From Alloyangia pacifica (GTDB lineage Bacteria > Pseudomonadota > Alphaproteobacteria > Rhodobacterales > Rhodobacteraceae): a DNA stretch of 64,000 nucleotides. Below are positions 44,856 to 53,737 of the stretch, one piece after another. The stretch covers positions 324,001 through 388,000 of the forward strand of contig NZ_CP022189.1 of NCBI RefSeq assembly GCF_003111685.1. Direction: 5' to 3'. The notes under the pieces were generated by a model. The model saw only the letters and a list, made by a program, of their open reading frames with translations. It searched no databases and had not been told where the DNA came from. The translations under genes were made by a program, and so were the position numbers. Each line of letters starts with the position of its first letter. Position 1 is the first letter of the stretch.

Positions 44856-45878
44856 ATGGGCTACAAGGTCGTTGTTGCCGGCGCCACGGGGAACGTGGGC
44901 CGTGAAATGCTGAACATCCTCGCCGAGCGCGAGTTCCCGGTCGATGAGATCGCCGTGCTTGCATCGCGAAAATCTCTGGGAACCGAGGTGAGCTTCGGCG
45001 ACAAGACACTCAAGACCCAGGATCTTGCCACCTTCGACTTCACCGGCTGGGACATTGCACTCTTTGCCGTGGGCTCGGGTCCGACCAAGGAGTTCGCCCC
45101 CAAGGCGGCGGCCGCGGGCTGCGTGGTGATCGACAACAGCTCGCTTTACCGCTACGACCCGGACGTTCCGCTGATCGTGCCGGAAGTGAACGCCGACGCG
45201 GTGCATGGCTATTCGAAAAAGAACATCATCGCGAACCCCAACTGCTCGACCGCGCAGATGGTCGTGGCGCTGAAGCCGCTGCACGACCGCGCCAAGATCA
45301 AGCGCGTCGTCGTGTCGACCTACCAGTCGGTTTCGGGCTCGGGCAAGGAAGGCATGGACGAGCTTTGGGAGCAGACCAAGTCGGTCTACAACCCGGTCTC
45401 CGAGGTGCCGCCCAAGAAGTACCCCAAGGAAATCGCCTTCAACGTCATTCCGCACATCGACGTCTTCATGGAAGACGGCTCGACCAAGGAAGAGTGGAAG
45501 ATGGTCGCCGAGACCAAGAAGATCATCGACCCGTCCATCAAGCTGACCGCGACCTGCGTGCGCGTGCCGGTTTTCGTCGGTCACTCGGAAGCGATCAACA
45601 TCGAGTTCGAGGACTTCCTCGACGAGGACGAGGCGCGTGACATCCTGCGCGAGGCGCCGGGCATCATGGTGATCGATAAGCGCGAAGACGGAGGCTACAT
45701 CACGCCGAAGGAATGCGTGGGAGATTTCGCCACCTTCATCAGCCGGATCCGCCAGGACAGCACGATCGAGAACGGCCTGAACCTCTGGTGCGTTTCGGAC
45801 AACCTGCGCAAGGGCGCGGCACTCAATGCCGTTCAGATTGCAGAGGTGCTTGGGCAAAAAGTGCTCAAGAAGGGCTGA
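44856..45878 (+). CDS. asd: Aspartate-semialdehyde dehydrogenase
   Basis: The 340-residue enzyme makes aspartate semialdehyde for lysine, threonine and methionine. It has the NADP motif VVVAGATGNVGREML, the catalytic cysteine in NPNCSTAQM (about residue 131), QSVSGSGKEGM and the late ATCVRVPVFVGHSEAI with the catalytic His. An AAGGAGAG Shine-Dalgarno precedes the ATG. A strong terminator follows. Confidence 0.97.
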   Translation: MGYKVVVAGATGNVGREMLNILAEREFPVDEIAVLASRKSLGTEVSFGDKTLKTQDLATFDFTGWDIALFAVGSGPTKEFAPKAAAAGCVVIDNSSLYRYDPDVPLIVPEVNADAVHGYSKKNIIANPNCSTAQMVVALKPLHDRAKIKRVVVSTYQSVSGSGKEGMDELWEQTKSVYNPVSEVPPKKYPKEIAFNVIPHIDVFMEDGSTKEEWKMVAETKKIIDPSIKLTATCVRVPVFVGHSEAINIEFEDFLDEDEARDILREAPGIMVIDKREDGGYITPKECVGDFATFISRIRQDSTIENGLNLWCVSDNLRKGAALNAVQIAEVLGQKVLKKG

Positions 45879-45910
45879 GGCTCTCTCAAATCACTAACAA
45901 ATCGTTAACG

Positions 45911-45938
45911 CCCGTCCCCGAAAGGGGGCGGGTTTTTT
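45911..45938 (+). terminator. Rho-independent terminator of asd
   Basis: CCCGTCCCC pairs with GGGGGCGGG (one mismatch) around a GAAA-type loop and is followed by seven T. It starts 33 bp past the asd stop. Confidence 0.88.
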
Positions 45939-46134
45939 TCGTGTTTATAAGCATTTCGCAGAAATTCGGATCGCACCCCATCCATTGGGATAGGTGGGCC
46001 TCGCCCACTGGGAGCAGCACCTACTCCGCCGTCAGGATGGGCGGGCAATGCAGCCGCTGGTAGAAAAGGTGCACCAACAGCGACGGTTTCCGCCGCACCC
46101 GCCAGAAGGCGCAGCCAGTCAAAGGAGTGCCGAT

Positions 46135-46278
46135 ATGACCATCGATCTCGCAGACGTCGCCCGTGGCCGCCGCATCGTTGCCGTTGCTGCCCGCGACATG
46201 TCGCTGCTGAGCCGGCGGAGCCGTCCTATTCCCACCCTGATGGCGCGCCTGCTGCGCGGCTTCCGCCTGCCGGCCTGA
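46135..46278 (+). CDS. Arginine-rich 47-residue ORF with strong Shine-Dalgarno
   Basis: The frame starts MTIDLADVARGRRIVAVAAR and ends LLRGFRLPA, with ten arginines in 47 residues. An ideal AAAGGAG lies seven bases before the ATG (46121-46127). Size and composition recall Arg-rich DUF1127-type proteins, but I cannot align it to that family. It is isolated: the asd terminator lies 200 bp upstream and a 389-bp gene-free stretch follows. I recognise no function. Conservation would decide whether it is real. Confidence 0.5.
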   Translation: MTIDLADVARGRRIVAVAARDMSLLSRRSRPIPTLMARLLRGFRLPA

Positions 46279-46667
46279 AGGGACCAAGGGATTTTTACGA
46301 GTGCCGCCTCGGCGACCTGAGGTCGCCACGTAACAAGGCGAGTTATCCCCCGGGGGTGGGGAGTTTCGAGCCCCCATCGACCCTCGTGTCGCGTTGAGTT
46401 TCGCCGGCGGCGTTGTTTTGAGTGCCGGCATGGACGCGGGGGTCTCCGAGTGTTTCGGAGTGTGTGTTGTACCAGTAATGGCGGGGCGCGTGGTCGGGTG
46501 GTCGCGGGCCCCGCTGGTTCTTTGACGCTCGGCTGACGACCGCCGATCCATTCGCCGAACGATGCCCGTCACAGTCCCCTCGTCACATGCCGTCGCCAAT
46601 CGTGATCCGGTCGGGGGATGATCCGTGGTACACTCGACGTCTTTTCAGTATGGACGAGATTTGAGCA
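46279..46667 (+). other. Gene-free, hairpin-rich stretch
   Basis: No ORF here has credible protein sequence. It holds several strong inverted repeats: GGCGACC/GGTCGCC (46311-46327), CCCCCGGGGG (46347-46356), CTCCGA/TCGGAG (46444-46460) and GCGGGGC/GCCCCGC (46481-46514). It may be a structured 3' UTR of the 47-residue ORF, a leader of the next gene, or an unannotated RNA. I do not match it to a known RNA family. Confidence 0.35.
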
Positions 46668-47057
46668 ATGGATAGTTTTGATCGTTCCGGCGCCTTGCCA
46701 GCGCCACGTTTCGGCGATTATTCGCCAGTCCTGCCCCCCTCCGACCCCGAGAAACCGCGCGCGCCCGACACATTGCCGGGCGATCTCGATTCCGAGACCG
46801 CGGCGCTTCTTCGCATGGTTGTGCTGCCGCAGATCGAAGCCGCCTCCAGTTGGGGCGATCTGGTGATGCGGTTGCGGGAGAAGGGATTCGGTCTCGGCTT
46901 TCGCGCCGGGCGGATGATTCTCAACCGGCTCGACAGCGGCGCGGAGATTTGCACGGGGCGCAGCCTCGGCGCGCCCCTGCGGGGTCTGGCGGCGCGGCTC
47001 GGGCGCCCGGCGCTTCGGCTCAGCCGCGACGGGCTGAGCGCAAGGCTTCAGGGCTGA
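46668..47057 (+). CDS. Hypothetical protein
   Basis: The 129-residue protein starts with a proline-rich, probably disordered stretch (residues 1-40) and continues with a helical segment MVVLPQIEAASSWGDLVMRL and FRAGRMILNRLDSGAEICTG. The C-terminal half is basic. I recall similar unnamed proteins in Rhodobacteraceae but no function. It has no signal peptide or membrane segment. It converges on the carbonic anhydrase gene, with 13 bp between stops. Confidence 0.65.
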   Translation: MDSFDRSGALPAPRFGDYSPVLPPSDPEKPRAPDTLPGDLDSETAALLRMVVLPQIEAASSWGDLVMRLREKGFGLGFRAGRMILNRLDSGAEICTGRSLGAPLRGLAARLGRPALRLSRDGLSARLQG

Positions 47058-47070
47058 GCCGCGGGGCCAC

Positions 47071-47718
47071 TCAGACGACGACGTAGTCGCCGGCTTTCGG
47101 GTCGTAACATTCCAGCGATCCGCTGCCGATGTCGTGCCAAAGGCCATGGATCGTCAGGTGCTGCGATTCGACCGCCTCTCGCACGAAGGGGAAGGTCATC
47201 AGGTTCTCCAGCGAGACCAGCACCGATTCCTTTTCGAGCGCGCGGGCCATGTCCTCAGGCTTGCGCTCGACCACCCGCTCGTAGCCGGGGCGCAGGATGT
47301 CCATCCAGCGGCCCACGAAGCTCGACTTCTCCTCGAGCTGGGGCGCATCGCCCGAGCACATGTCGAGGCAGCCCTTCACGCCGCCGCAGCTCGAGTGGCC
47401 CATGACGATGACATGGGCGACCTTGAGCGCGGTGACCGCGTATTCGACCGCCGCCGAGGTGCCGTGCTGTTGACCGTCGGGCTTGTAGGGCGGCACGAGG
47501 TTGGCAATGTTGCGGTGAATGAAGAACTCGCCGGTATCCGCCCCGAAAATCGAGGTGACATGCACCCGGCTGTCGCAGCACGAGATGATCATGGCGCGCG
47601 GGTGCTGGCCCTCGGAGGCGAGGCGTCGGTACCACGAGGAATTTTCTGCATAGCTGGTTGCCTTCCAGCCCTGGAACCTCTGCACCAGGTAGGCGGGTAG
47701 CGGTTTGGCGTTGTGCAT
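47071..47718 (-). CDS. Beta-class carbonic anhydrase
   Basis: The 215-residue enzyme interconverts CO2 and bicarbonate. Zinc ligands are Cys48 (ISCCDSRV), His and Cys in VMGHSSCGGV (about 105-108), and the Asp49-Arg51 dyad is present. HRNIANLVPPY is the family's second landmark. There is no signal peptide, so it is cytoplasmic. It is divergent from the HPt-like gene. Confidence 0.95.
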   Translation of the reverse strand: MHNAKPLPAYLVQRFQGWKATSYAENSSWYRRLASEGQHPRAMIISCCDSRVHVTSIFGADTGEFFIHRNIANLVPPYKPDGQQHGTSAAVEYAVTALKVAHVIVMGHSSCGGVKGCLDMCSGDAPQLEEKSSFVGRWMDILRPGYERVVERKPEDMARALEKESVLVSLENLMTFPFVREAVESQHLTIHGLWHDIGSGSLECYDPKAGDYVVV

Positions 47719-47866
47719 CTCGATCCTCCAAGCAACTTGAAGCCTTTGACGGGATACGCGGGATTGTCGCGGAATTCGAGAGAAGAAACGCCATCATCTA
47801 ACCTTTTGGGAACCGGGGTCCGCTATGACAGCGCTGCCGTGGGGGCGCAGAGATGAGGAGAGGGCG

Positions 47867-48289
47867 GTGACCAAATCGCTGACGTCCGGCCCGACAGGCG
47901 CCAGGGCGGTGTCCCAGATCGCTGTGCTCGCACCCTTCGAGAAGGCCGGACTCGACCCGCAGCCGCTCGAGGAGATCTTCGCCCGGCTCGGCCCCTCCGA
48001 GGCGGAAAATGCGCTCTGCCGCGCGATGGAGGAGCTGGCCTACCGTCTTGGTGAGCTTGATCGGGTGCATGCGCAGGGCCGCTGGCACGATGCCTCCCGC
48101 CATGCGCGCGAGCTTGGCGGCATCGCGAGATGTCTCGGGATGCAGTCGGTCGCGCGGATTTCCGAGGACGTGCTGACCTGTCTTGGCGATGGCGACGCCG
48201 TGGCGCTTGCAGCCACCGTGGCGCGGCTCGGCCGGGTCGGGGAGCGCTCGCTCTACGCCATCTGGGATATGGAGGACCAGGGGGGCTGA
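47867..48289 (+). CDS. HPt-like helical protein lacking the phosphorylatable histidine
   Basis: The 140-residue protein is predicted all-helical. The segment RHARELGGIARCLGM (about 78-92) lines up with the HPt pattern HxLKGxxxxLG, but Arg81 stands where the phospho-histidine should be. It therefore may bind rather than relay phosphate; the HPt link is inference. I start at GTG 47867 because GAGGAG lies six bases upstream; an ATG at 47825 has none. It precedes the aminopeptidase gene by 140 bp. Confidence 0.65.
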   Translation: MTKSLTSGPTGARAVSQIAVLAPFEKAGLDPQPLEEIFARLGPSEAENALCRAMEELAYRLGELDRVHAQGRWHDASRHARELGGIARCLGMQSVARISEDVLTCLGDGDAVALAATVARLGRVGERSLYAIWDMEDQGG

Positions 48290-48429
48290 CATCCGGCGTG
48301 CGCCGTCCAGCCCCGGAGCGGCCGCTGTCTCCTCACGCAAGCGTCACCGCCGAACGTCCCGGCGGCCCGCCCCCTTGCGGGTGCCGCTGGCTCCGATAGG
48401 CTCGGCGCAAACCGACCAAGGGGACCTTC

Positions 48430-49812
48430 ATGAACCTGACTTTCGCACCCGCCGACGCCGGCGCCCTGCCGTTGCATGTGATCGAGGCCGAGGCGCTGGA
48501 GAGCTGGCTGGCAGACCAGCCCGCGCGCGTGCGCACCTGGGTGGAGGCCAGCGGCTTCGCGGGCGAGATCGGCAATGCACTGATGATTCCCGGCGAAAGC
48601 GGCGCTCCCGAGGCAGCGCTGCTCGGCTACGGAACCGCCGCGCGCCGCCGCCGTACCCGCTTTGTGCTGGCCGCAGGCGTCACCCGGCTTGCCTGCGGCA
48701 CTTATCGTGTCGCCTCGGGCCTGCCGGCCGCTGCCGCCGAGGAAGAGGCGCTCGGTTGGCTGCTCGCGGGCTATCGCTTCACGCGCTACGCCGGAGAGGC
48801 GCCCGAGATGCCGCGCCTCGTCGCCCCCGAGCGGGTCGATGCGGCAAAACTCGAGGTTCTCGCAGCCGCCGAGGCGCTGACCCGCGACCTGGTGAACACC
48901 CCCGCCTCCGACATGGGGCCGGAGCAGCTCGAGGCTGCGGCGCGCAGCCTCGCCGCTGAGTTCAAGGCCGAGATTGAGGTGACCACCGGCGCGGCGCTGC
49001 TCGAGAAGAATTTCCCGATGATCCACGCCGTCGGCCGCGCCAGCCCGCGTGCACCGCGGCTGATCGACATGCGCTGGGGCACGTCCGGCCCGAGGCTGAC
49101 GCTGGTCGGCAAGGGCGTCTGCTTCGACACCGGGGGTCTCAACCTCAAACCCGGCAGCTCCATGGGGCTGATGAAGAAAGACATGGGCGGCGCGGCCAAC
49201 GTGCTGGGTCTTGCCCGGATGATCATGGCTCTGGGGCTGCAGTTGCAGCTGCGGGTGCTGATCCCGGCGGTGGAGAATTCGGTCAGCGGGGATGCCTTCC
49301 GTCCGCAGGACATCCTCACCTCGCGCAAGGGGCTGACGGTCGAGATCAACAACACCGATGCCGAGGGCCGGCTCGTGCTGGCCGACGCGCTGGCGCTGGC
49401 GGACGAGGAAAAGCCCGACTTCATCCTGTCGATGGCGACGCTCACCGGCGCCGCCCGGGTTGCGGTCGGCCCCGATCTCGCGCCCTTCTACACCGATGAC
49501 GAAGGCTTTGCGGCCGCGCTCACCAAGGCCAGCGGCCCGGCTGCGGACCCGGTCTGGCGCCTGCCCTTCTGGGAGCCCTACGAGGACAAGATCGAGCCCG
49601 GCATCGCCGATCTCGACAACGCCCCGGCGGGCGGCATGGCGGGCTCGATCACCGCGGCGCTCTTCCTGCGCCGCTTCGTGACCGACACGCCATACGCGCA
49701 TTTTGACATCTACGCCTGGAATCCCTCTCCCGCCCCGGCGCGGCCCAAGGGGGGGCTGGGGCAGGGGCCGCGCGCCATCCTCGGTGCGCTGCCGCAGGTG
49801 CTGGGCCTGTGA
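48430..49812 (+). CDS. M17 leucyl aminopeptidase family protein
   Basis: The 460-residue metallopeptidase has the M17 core: LVGKGVCFDTGGLNLKPG with the first metal ligands and lysine (about 225-242), KKDMGGAANVLGLA, and the signature NNTDAEGRLVLADAL (about 315). It removes N-terminal residues from peptides. The divergent N-terminal domain is shorter than in PepA. The stop overlaps the NlpC/P60 gene start, forming an operon with a peptidoglycan-type hydrolase and a ureohydrolase. Confidence 0.93.
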   Translation: MNLTFAPADAGALPLHVIEAEALESWLADQPARVRTWVEASGFAGEIGNALMIPGESGAPEAALLGYGTAARRRRTRFVLAAGVTRLACGTYRVASGLPAAAAEEEALGWLLAGYRFTRYAGEAPEMPRLVAPERVDAAKLEVLAAAEALTRDLVNTPASDMGPEQLEAAARSLAAEFKAEIEVTTGAALLEKNFPMIHAVGRASPRAPRLIDMRWGTSGPRLTLVGKGVCFDTGGLNLKPGSSMGLMKKDMGGAANVLGLARMIMALGLQLQLRVLIPAVENSVSGDAFRPQDILTSRKGLTVEINNTDAEGRLVLADALALADEEKPDFILSMATLTGAARVAVGPDLAPFYTDDEGFAAALTKASGPAADPVWRLPFWEPYEDKIEPGIADLDNAPAGGMAGSITAALFLRRFVTDTPYAHFDIYAWNPSPAPARPKGGLGQGPRAILGALPQVLGL

Positions 49813-50663
49813 AGGACAGCATGCAGATGGACCGCCGCCTGACTCCCGCCAACGGCCGTGTCGCCGCCGCACACCTGCAGGGGCAGGTCGAGGCGCAGTA
49901 TTTCAGCGCAGGCGAGCCTGCGTCGGTCAGCGCCGCCGTCGCCGACCTGCTCAAATCCCCGGGCGGCGCGCGCGACCGGCAGCTGACCTATGGGGCTGTC
50001 GTTACCGTCTACGAGCGCCACGAGGGCTGGGCCTTCGTGCAGGCGCAGGCCGATGGCTTCGTGGGCTACGTCTCGGAGGAGGCGCTTGGCCCGCGCACCG
50101 CGCCCACGCACCGCGTCGCCACCCGCGCCACCCACGCCTATGCCGAGGCCAACCTAAAGACGCCCGACCGTGCCTTCCTGACCCTCGGCGCGCGGCTTTG
50201 CGTCACCGGTCAATCGGGCAGCTTCCTCGAGACCGACGCAGGGTTCGTCCCCGCCGGCCACCTGCTGCCGCTGGATCGCCCGGAGCCCGACCCGGTCGCC
50301 GTCTCGGAACGACTGCTCGGCACGCCGTACCTCTGGGGCGGCAACTCGGCGATGGGCATCGACTGCTCGGGGCTGGTGCAGGCCGGCCTGCACGCCTGCG
50401 GTATCGACTGCCCTGGCGACAGCGACCTGCAAGAGCGGGCGCTTGGCGAGACCCTCGCGCCCGGCACCGCCCCGAAGCGCGGCGATCTGCTGTTCTGGAA
50501 AGGGCACGTTGCCTGGGTTGCCGATCCGCAGACCCTGCTGCACGCAAACGCCTATCACATGGCCGTCGCCCATGAGCCCATCGCCAGCGCGCTGACGCGC
50601 ATCGTGACGCAGGGCGACGGCGAAGTCACCCGCCACGCCCGCCTGACCCCGACCGGAGCCTGA
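49809..50663 (+). CDS. NlpC/P60 family cysteine hydrolase with SH3-like region
   Basis: The 284-residue protein has an N-terminal SH3b-like region (about 60-155, TYGAVVTVYERHEGWAFVQA) and a C-terminal NlpC/P60 domain. The catalytic Cys is in IDCSGLVQ (about 180), the His in KGHVAWV (about 235) and the polar third residue near HANAYH. It would cut gamma-D-Glu-diamino acid bonds in muropeptides. No signal peptide is visible, so it may recycle wall peptides inside the cell with the aminopeptidase upstream (inference). It starts at GTG 49809 (GTGA overlap); ATG 49821 is possible. Confidence 0.92.
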   Translation: MKDSMQMDRRLTPANGRVAAAHLQGQVEAQYFSAGEPASVSAAVADLLKSPGGARDRQLTYGAVVTVYERHEGWAFVQAQADGFVGYVSEEALGPRTAPTHRVATRATHAYAEANLKTPDRAFLTLGARLCVTGQSGSFLETDAGFVPAGHLLPLDRPEPDPVAVSERLLGTPYLWGGNSAMGIDCSGLVQAGLHACGIDCPGDSDLQERALGETLAPGTAPKRGDLLFWKGHVAWVADPQTLLHANAYHMAVAHEPIASALTRIVTQGDGEVTRHARLTPTGA

Positions 50664-50664
50664 C

Positions 50665-51627
50665 ATGACCAGCGATCCCTTCTTCCACCCCGTCTCGGGC
50701 ATGGACCTGCCGCGCTACGCGGGTATCCCCACCTTCATGCGCCTGCCGCTGGTGCAACCGGACCACGCACGTTTCAACGAGGTCGAGATCGGCCTCGTCG
50801 GCGTGCCCTGGGACAGCGGAACCACCAACCGCCCCGGCCCGCGCCACGGCCCGCGCCAGCTGCGTGACGCCTCGACGATGATCCGCGCCGAGCACGGGCA
50901 TTTCGGTATCCGCCCCTTCGAGGTTGCGGCTTGCGCCGATCTCGGCGACGTCGGCCCGAACCCTGTCGACGTCCAGGACAGCATGGCGCGCATCACTGCC
51001 TTTTACGATAAGATCGTGGCCGCGGGCATCAGACCGCTCACAGGCGGCGGCGATCATCTCTGCTCGCTGCCTGTCCTGCGCGCTCTCGGCAAGGCAAAGC
51101 CGCTCGGCATGGTGCATTTCGACAGCCACACCGACCTCTGGGACAGCTATTTCGGCGGCTTCAAGTACACCCATGGCACGCCTTTCCGCCGCGCGGTGGA
51201 AGAGGGGCTGCTCGACCCCAAGCGCATCGTGCAGATCGGCATCCGCGGCCCGATGTACGACCACGAGGACCGCGACTTCGCCAAGGCGGAGGGCATCCGC
51301 ATCATTCCGATCGAGGAGTTCCACGCCCGCGGCGTGGCCGACGTGATGGCCGAGGCGCGCGAGATCGTCGGCACCCTGCCCACCTATGTCAGCTACGACA
51401 TCGATTTCGTCGATCCGACCTTCGCCCCCGGCACCGGCACGCCCGAGATCGGCGGGCCGAACTCCTATCAGGCACTGCAGGTCGTGCGCGAGCTGATGGG
51501 CTTGAACATCGTGGGTGCGGACCTCGTCGAGGTCTCGCCGCCCTTCGACGCCTCGGGCGGCACCGCTTTCCTCGGGGTGACGATCATGTTCGAGCTGCTC
51601 TGCGCCATGGTCGGCAAGGGAAGCTGA
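50665..51627 (+). CDS. Agmatinase/ureohydrolase family enzyme
   Basis: The 320-residue protein has the arginase-fold Mn2+ motifs GGGDHLCSLPVL (about 127), FDSHTDLWD (about 152) and SYDIDFVDP (about 238), plus EVSPPFD. It removes urea from a guanidino substrate such as agmatine, guanidinobutyrate or guanidinopropionate; sequence alone does not choose. It starts 1 bp after the NlpC/P60 stop. The FDSH variant (usual FDAH) still keeps the metal ligands. Confidence 0.92.
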   Translation: MTSDPFFHPVSGMDLPRYAGIPTFMRLPLVQPDHARFNEVEIGLVGVPWDSGTTNRPGPRHGPRQLRDASTMIRAEHGHFGIRPFEVAACADLGDVGPNPVDVQDSMARITAFYDKIVAAGIRPLTGGGDHLCSLPVLRALGKAKPLGMVHFDSHTDLWDSYFGGFKYTHGTPFRRAVEEGLLDPKRIVQIGIRGPMYDHEDRDFAKAEGIRIIPIEEFHARGVADVMAEAREIVGTLPTYVSYDIDFVDPTFAPGTGTPEIGGPNSYQALQVVRELMGLNIVGADLVEVSPPFDASGGTAFLGVTIMFELLCAMVGKGS

Positions 51628-51636
51628 GGCATCCGG

Positions 51637-51659
51637 TCCGCGCGGTCACACCGCGCGGA
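51637..51659. terminator. Hairpin between convergent genes
   Basis: A perfect 10-bp inverted repeat TCCGCGCGGT/ACCGCGCGGA with loop CAC fills the gap between the ureohydrolase and DUF2794 stops. There is no U-tract on either side, so termination may need Rho. Confidence 0.45.
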
Positions 51660-51995
51660 TCATTCCACCGCGCGGATTAGCTTGCGCTCGAGCACCCGCA
51701 GCACGGTCTTCAGATCGTGCCCGCGCTTGAGGACCTGCCCCTCCAAGGTGATCACCGCGTATTCGCCCTGCCGCTGGCGCAGCTTGGGGCGTTTCTCGAT
51801 GCGGTAGAGCGGATGTTCGGCGGTACGTCGGAAGACGGAAAACACCGCCACGTCCCTGAGCGAGGAGATGCCATAGTCGCGCCATTCCCCGGCCGCCACC
51901 ATGCGGCCATAGAGCGAGAGGATCACGTTCAGCTCGGTCCGGTGAAAGGCAACCACATCGCTGCCCTGTCCCGGAAAGGGTGTCAGGCTGTTCAT
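51660..51995 (-). CDS. DUF2794 family protein
   Basis: The 111-residue protein matches DUF2794 of alphaproteobacteria: VVAFHRTELNVILSLYGRMVAAGEWRDYGI (split here: HRTELNVILSLYGRMV, then GEWRDYGI), AVFSVFRRTAEHPLYRIEK and LKTVLRVLERKLIRAVE. The function is unknown. It is basic, soluble and has no enzyme motif. It is a single gene converging on the ureohydrolase operon. Confidence 0.88.
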   Translation of the reverse strand: MNSLTPFPGQGSDVVAFHRTELNVILSLYGRMVAAGEWRDYGISSLRDVAVFSVFRRTAEHPLYRIEKRPKLRQRQGEYAVITLEGQVLKRGHDLKTVLRVLERKLIRAVE

Positions 51996-52132
51996 CTCTC
52001 AAAGCTGCGCCCGATGTGGTCACAAATCAAGACCCCGCGCGTCTCTTGTGCGCATAAGCCTTTCTTTTGGACCCGATTATTCCGCGCGGCGCAAGTTGTC
52101 TTGTGTCAGCCCGCCGGCTGTCGCGGCGCGTT

Positions 52133-53476
52133 TCAGGTTCCCGAGAGCATCCGCGAGATGGACAGCGCGTAGCGGTCGGTCATGCCGGAGACGAAATCCG
52201 CCAGCCCGTGCAACGCCGCCTCGGGTCCATCGATGGCGCGCAGATCGAGAGAGAGCGCTCGGGCGATCTGCGCCGGATGGCCCTTGAGCGCGGTCTCATC
52301 CCATCCCGCCGCAGCCAGCGCTTCGAAGACAGGCAGCACCCCGTCCAGCACATTGCGGATCACCTGGCGGCCCGAGATCTCCAGTTCGGTCTTGCGCCCG
52401 GAGGTGAAGATCCTTTCCTGCGCGAGCGTGCCGATCTGCGCGAAGCTCGTGCCGCACTCCGAGACCTCCACCAGAGCGCCGGAAAAGCTGCCGTCCATGA
52501 TCGCCGCGTAGTTTGCGCGGAAAGCGGCGACGCAGGCCTCGATCGCTCGGCCGATGGCCAGCGCGCGCAGCAGCGCGATCTCCTCGCCCCGGGTGTAGCC
52601 GGTGGTGTCGCGATTGGGCCGTCCGGCCAGTTCGGTGAGCGCGTCGCGTACCACGTCGAAGGGCAGGTCGCCCGAGGTGAAGGCGTCTTCGAGATCGACG
52701 ATGTTGTAGCAGATGTCATCCGCCGCCTCGACGACGAAGACCAGCGGGTGGCGGCGCCACCAGCGGCCCGCGGCGCTTTGCTCCATTGGCAGGCCGCAGC
52801 CCTGAGCCACCTCGGCAAAGAGCGGCTCCTCGCCAGCGAAGACGCCGAATTTCTTCAGACCCACGTAGCCCTTGCGCACCGCCTCGGGCAGGTCCGCGCG
52901 AGTGGCGGCCGTGGCCGGATACTTCATGAAGGCGCCCAGCACGGCCTTTGACAGGCGCATGCCGCCGGCATTGCGGTACATCTCCAGCCGGGAGACGATG
53001 CGAAAGCCCTGCGCGTTGCCCTCGAAGGCGGTGAACTCCGGGCGGAGCGCGGGGTCGAGCGCGCCGCAGAGCCCACGTCCCGCGTCGAAGCGCTCGGCGA
53101 ACCAGGTGCCGATCGAGTCCTCGCCGGAATGGCCAAAGGGCGGATTCCCGATGTCATGCGCCGCGCAGGCGGCGTGCACCACGTTTGCAAGGCTGTGATC
53201 CTCATGCGGGGCGATCTCGCCCTGTTCGATCAGCCACTGCCCGATGTGCATCGCAAGCGAGCGCCCAACGCTGCCAACCTCGACCGAATGGATCAGCCGG
53301 TGGTGGATGTGGTCGTTTTCGTAGAGCGGGTGAACCTGGGTCTTGTTGGCCAGACGGCGGAAGGGGGCCGAAAAGACGATGCGGTCATGGTCCTGCACGA
53401 AGATCGACCGGTTGCGCCCCTCGATGTAGCTCGGATCGCGCAGCCGTTCGGCGCAAAGAAGCTCGGTCCACAACAT
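52133..53476 (-). CDS. Deoxyguanosinetriphosphate triphosphohydrolase-like protein
   Basis: The 447-residue HD-domain enzyme has RIVFSAPFRRLANKTQVH near residue 35, HRLIHSVEVGSVGRSLA, the HD pair in CAAHDIGNPPFGHSGE, and a late Asp in AADDICYNIVDLEDA. It hydrolyses dNTPs to nucleoside and triphosphate. The family name is firm; the preferred dNTP is not. I start at ATG 53476 (MLWTELLCAERLR). It is divergent from serC across 310 bp; 53477-53700 of that gap holds no gene that I can see. Confidence 0.92.
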   Translation of the reverse strand: MLWTELLCAERLRDPSYIEGRNRSIFVQDHDRIVFSAPFRRLANKTQVHPLYENDHIHHRLIHSVEVGSVGRSLAMHIGQWLIEQGEIAPHEDHSLANVVHAACAAHDIGNPPFGHSGEDSIGTWFAERFDAGRGLCGALDPALRPEFTAFEGNAQGFRIVSRLEMYRNAGGMRLSKAVLGAFMKYPATAATRADLPEAVRKGYVGLKKFGVFAGEEPLFAEVAQGCGLPMEQSAAGRWWRRHPLVFVVEAADDICYNIVDLEDAFTSGDLPFDVVRDALTELAGRPNRDTTGYTRGEEIALLRALAIGRAIEACVAAFRANYAAIMDGSFSGALVEVSECGTSFAQIGTLAQERIFTSGRKTELEISGRQVIRNVLDGVLPVFEALAAAGWDETALKGHPAQIARALSLDLRAIDGPEAALHGLADFVSGMTDRYALSISRMLSGT

Positions 53477-53701
53477 CGCTTGTTCCCCGCTTTGGTCCGC
53501 TGCACACCTAGCCGAGCCGGCGCAGAGGGGAAAGACGCGCGTTCTTCTCGTCAGAGATATGCGCGCGGAGGCTGCGCAGCTGGTGGGAGTCGAGCCCCAG
53601 AACAGAGGGCACTCATCGCTGCGCGGACACGAAAGTTTCCGATCCGCTCCACGCCGCGCAAGCAATCACCAAAAAGCGACGCAATGGGTTCATTTCACGT
53701 C

Positions 53702-53730
53702 TTGCTCGAATCCGCGCGCTCCCATAGATG
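53702..53730 (+). promoter_or_regulatory. Promoter of serC-serA
   Basis: TTGCTC (53702-53707) and TAGATG (53725-53730) are separated by 17 bp. The predicted start near 53737 falls exactly at the beginning of the structured leader. Confidence 0.5.
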
Positions 53731-53737
53731 CAGCAGC

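Noticed and set aside
46345..46385. T-arm-like GTTTCGAG flanked by G and C runs, as in a tRNA
   Set aside because: No acceptor stem, D-arm or anticodon arm can be placed around it, so I do not call a tRNA.
46021..46599. A 192-codon minus-strand frame across the small ORF and hairpin-rich region
   Set aside because: Low-complexity composition, no Shine-Dalgarno and no family pattern. The strong ribosome site on the plus strand fits the 47-residue ORF better.
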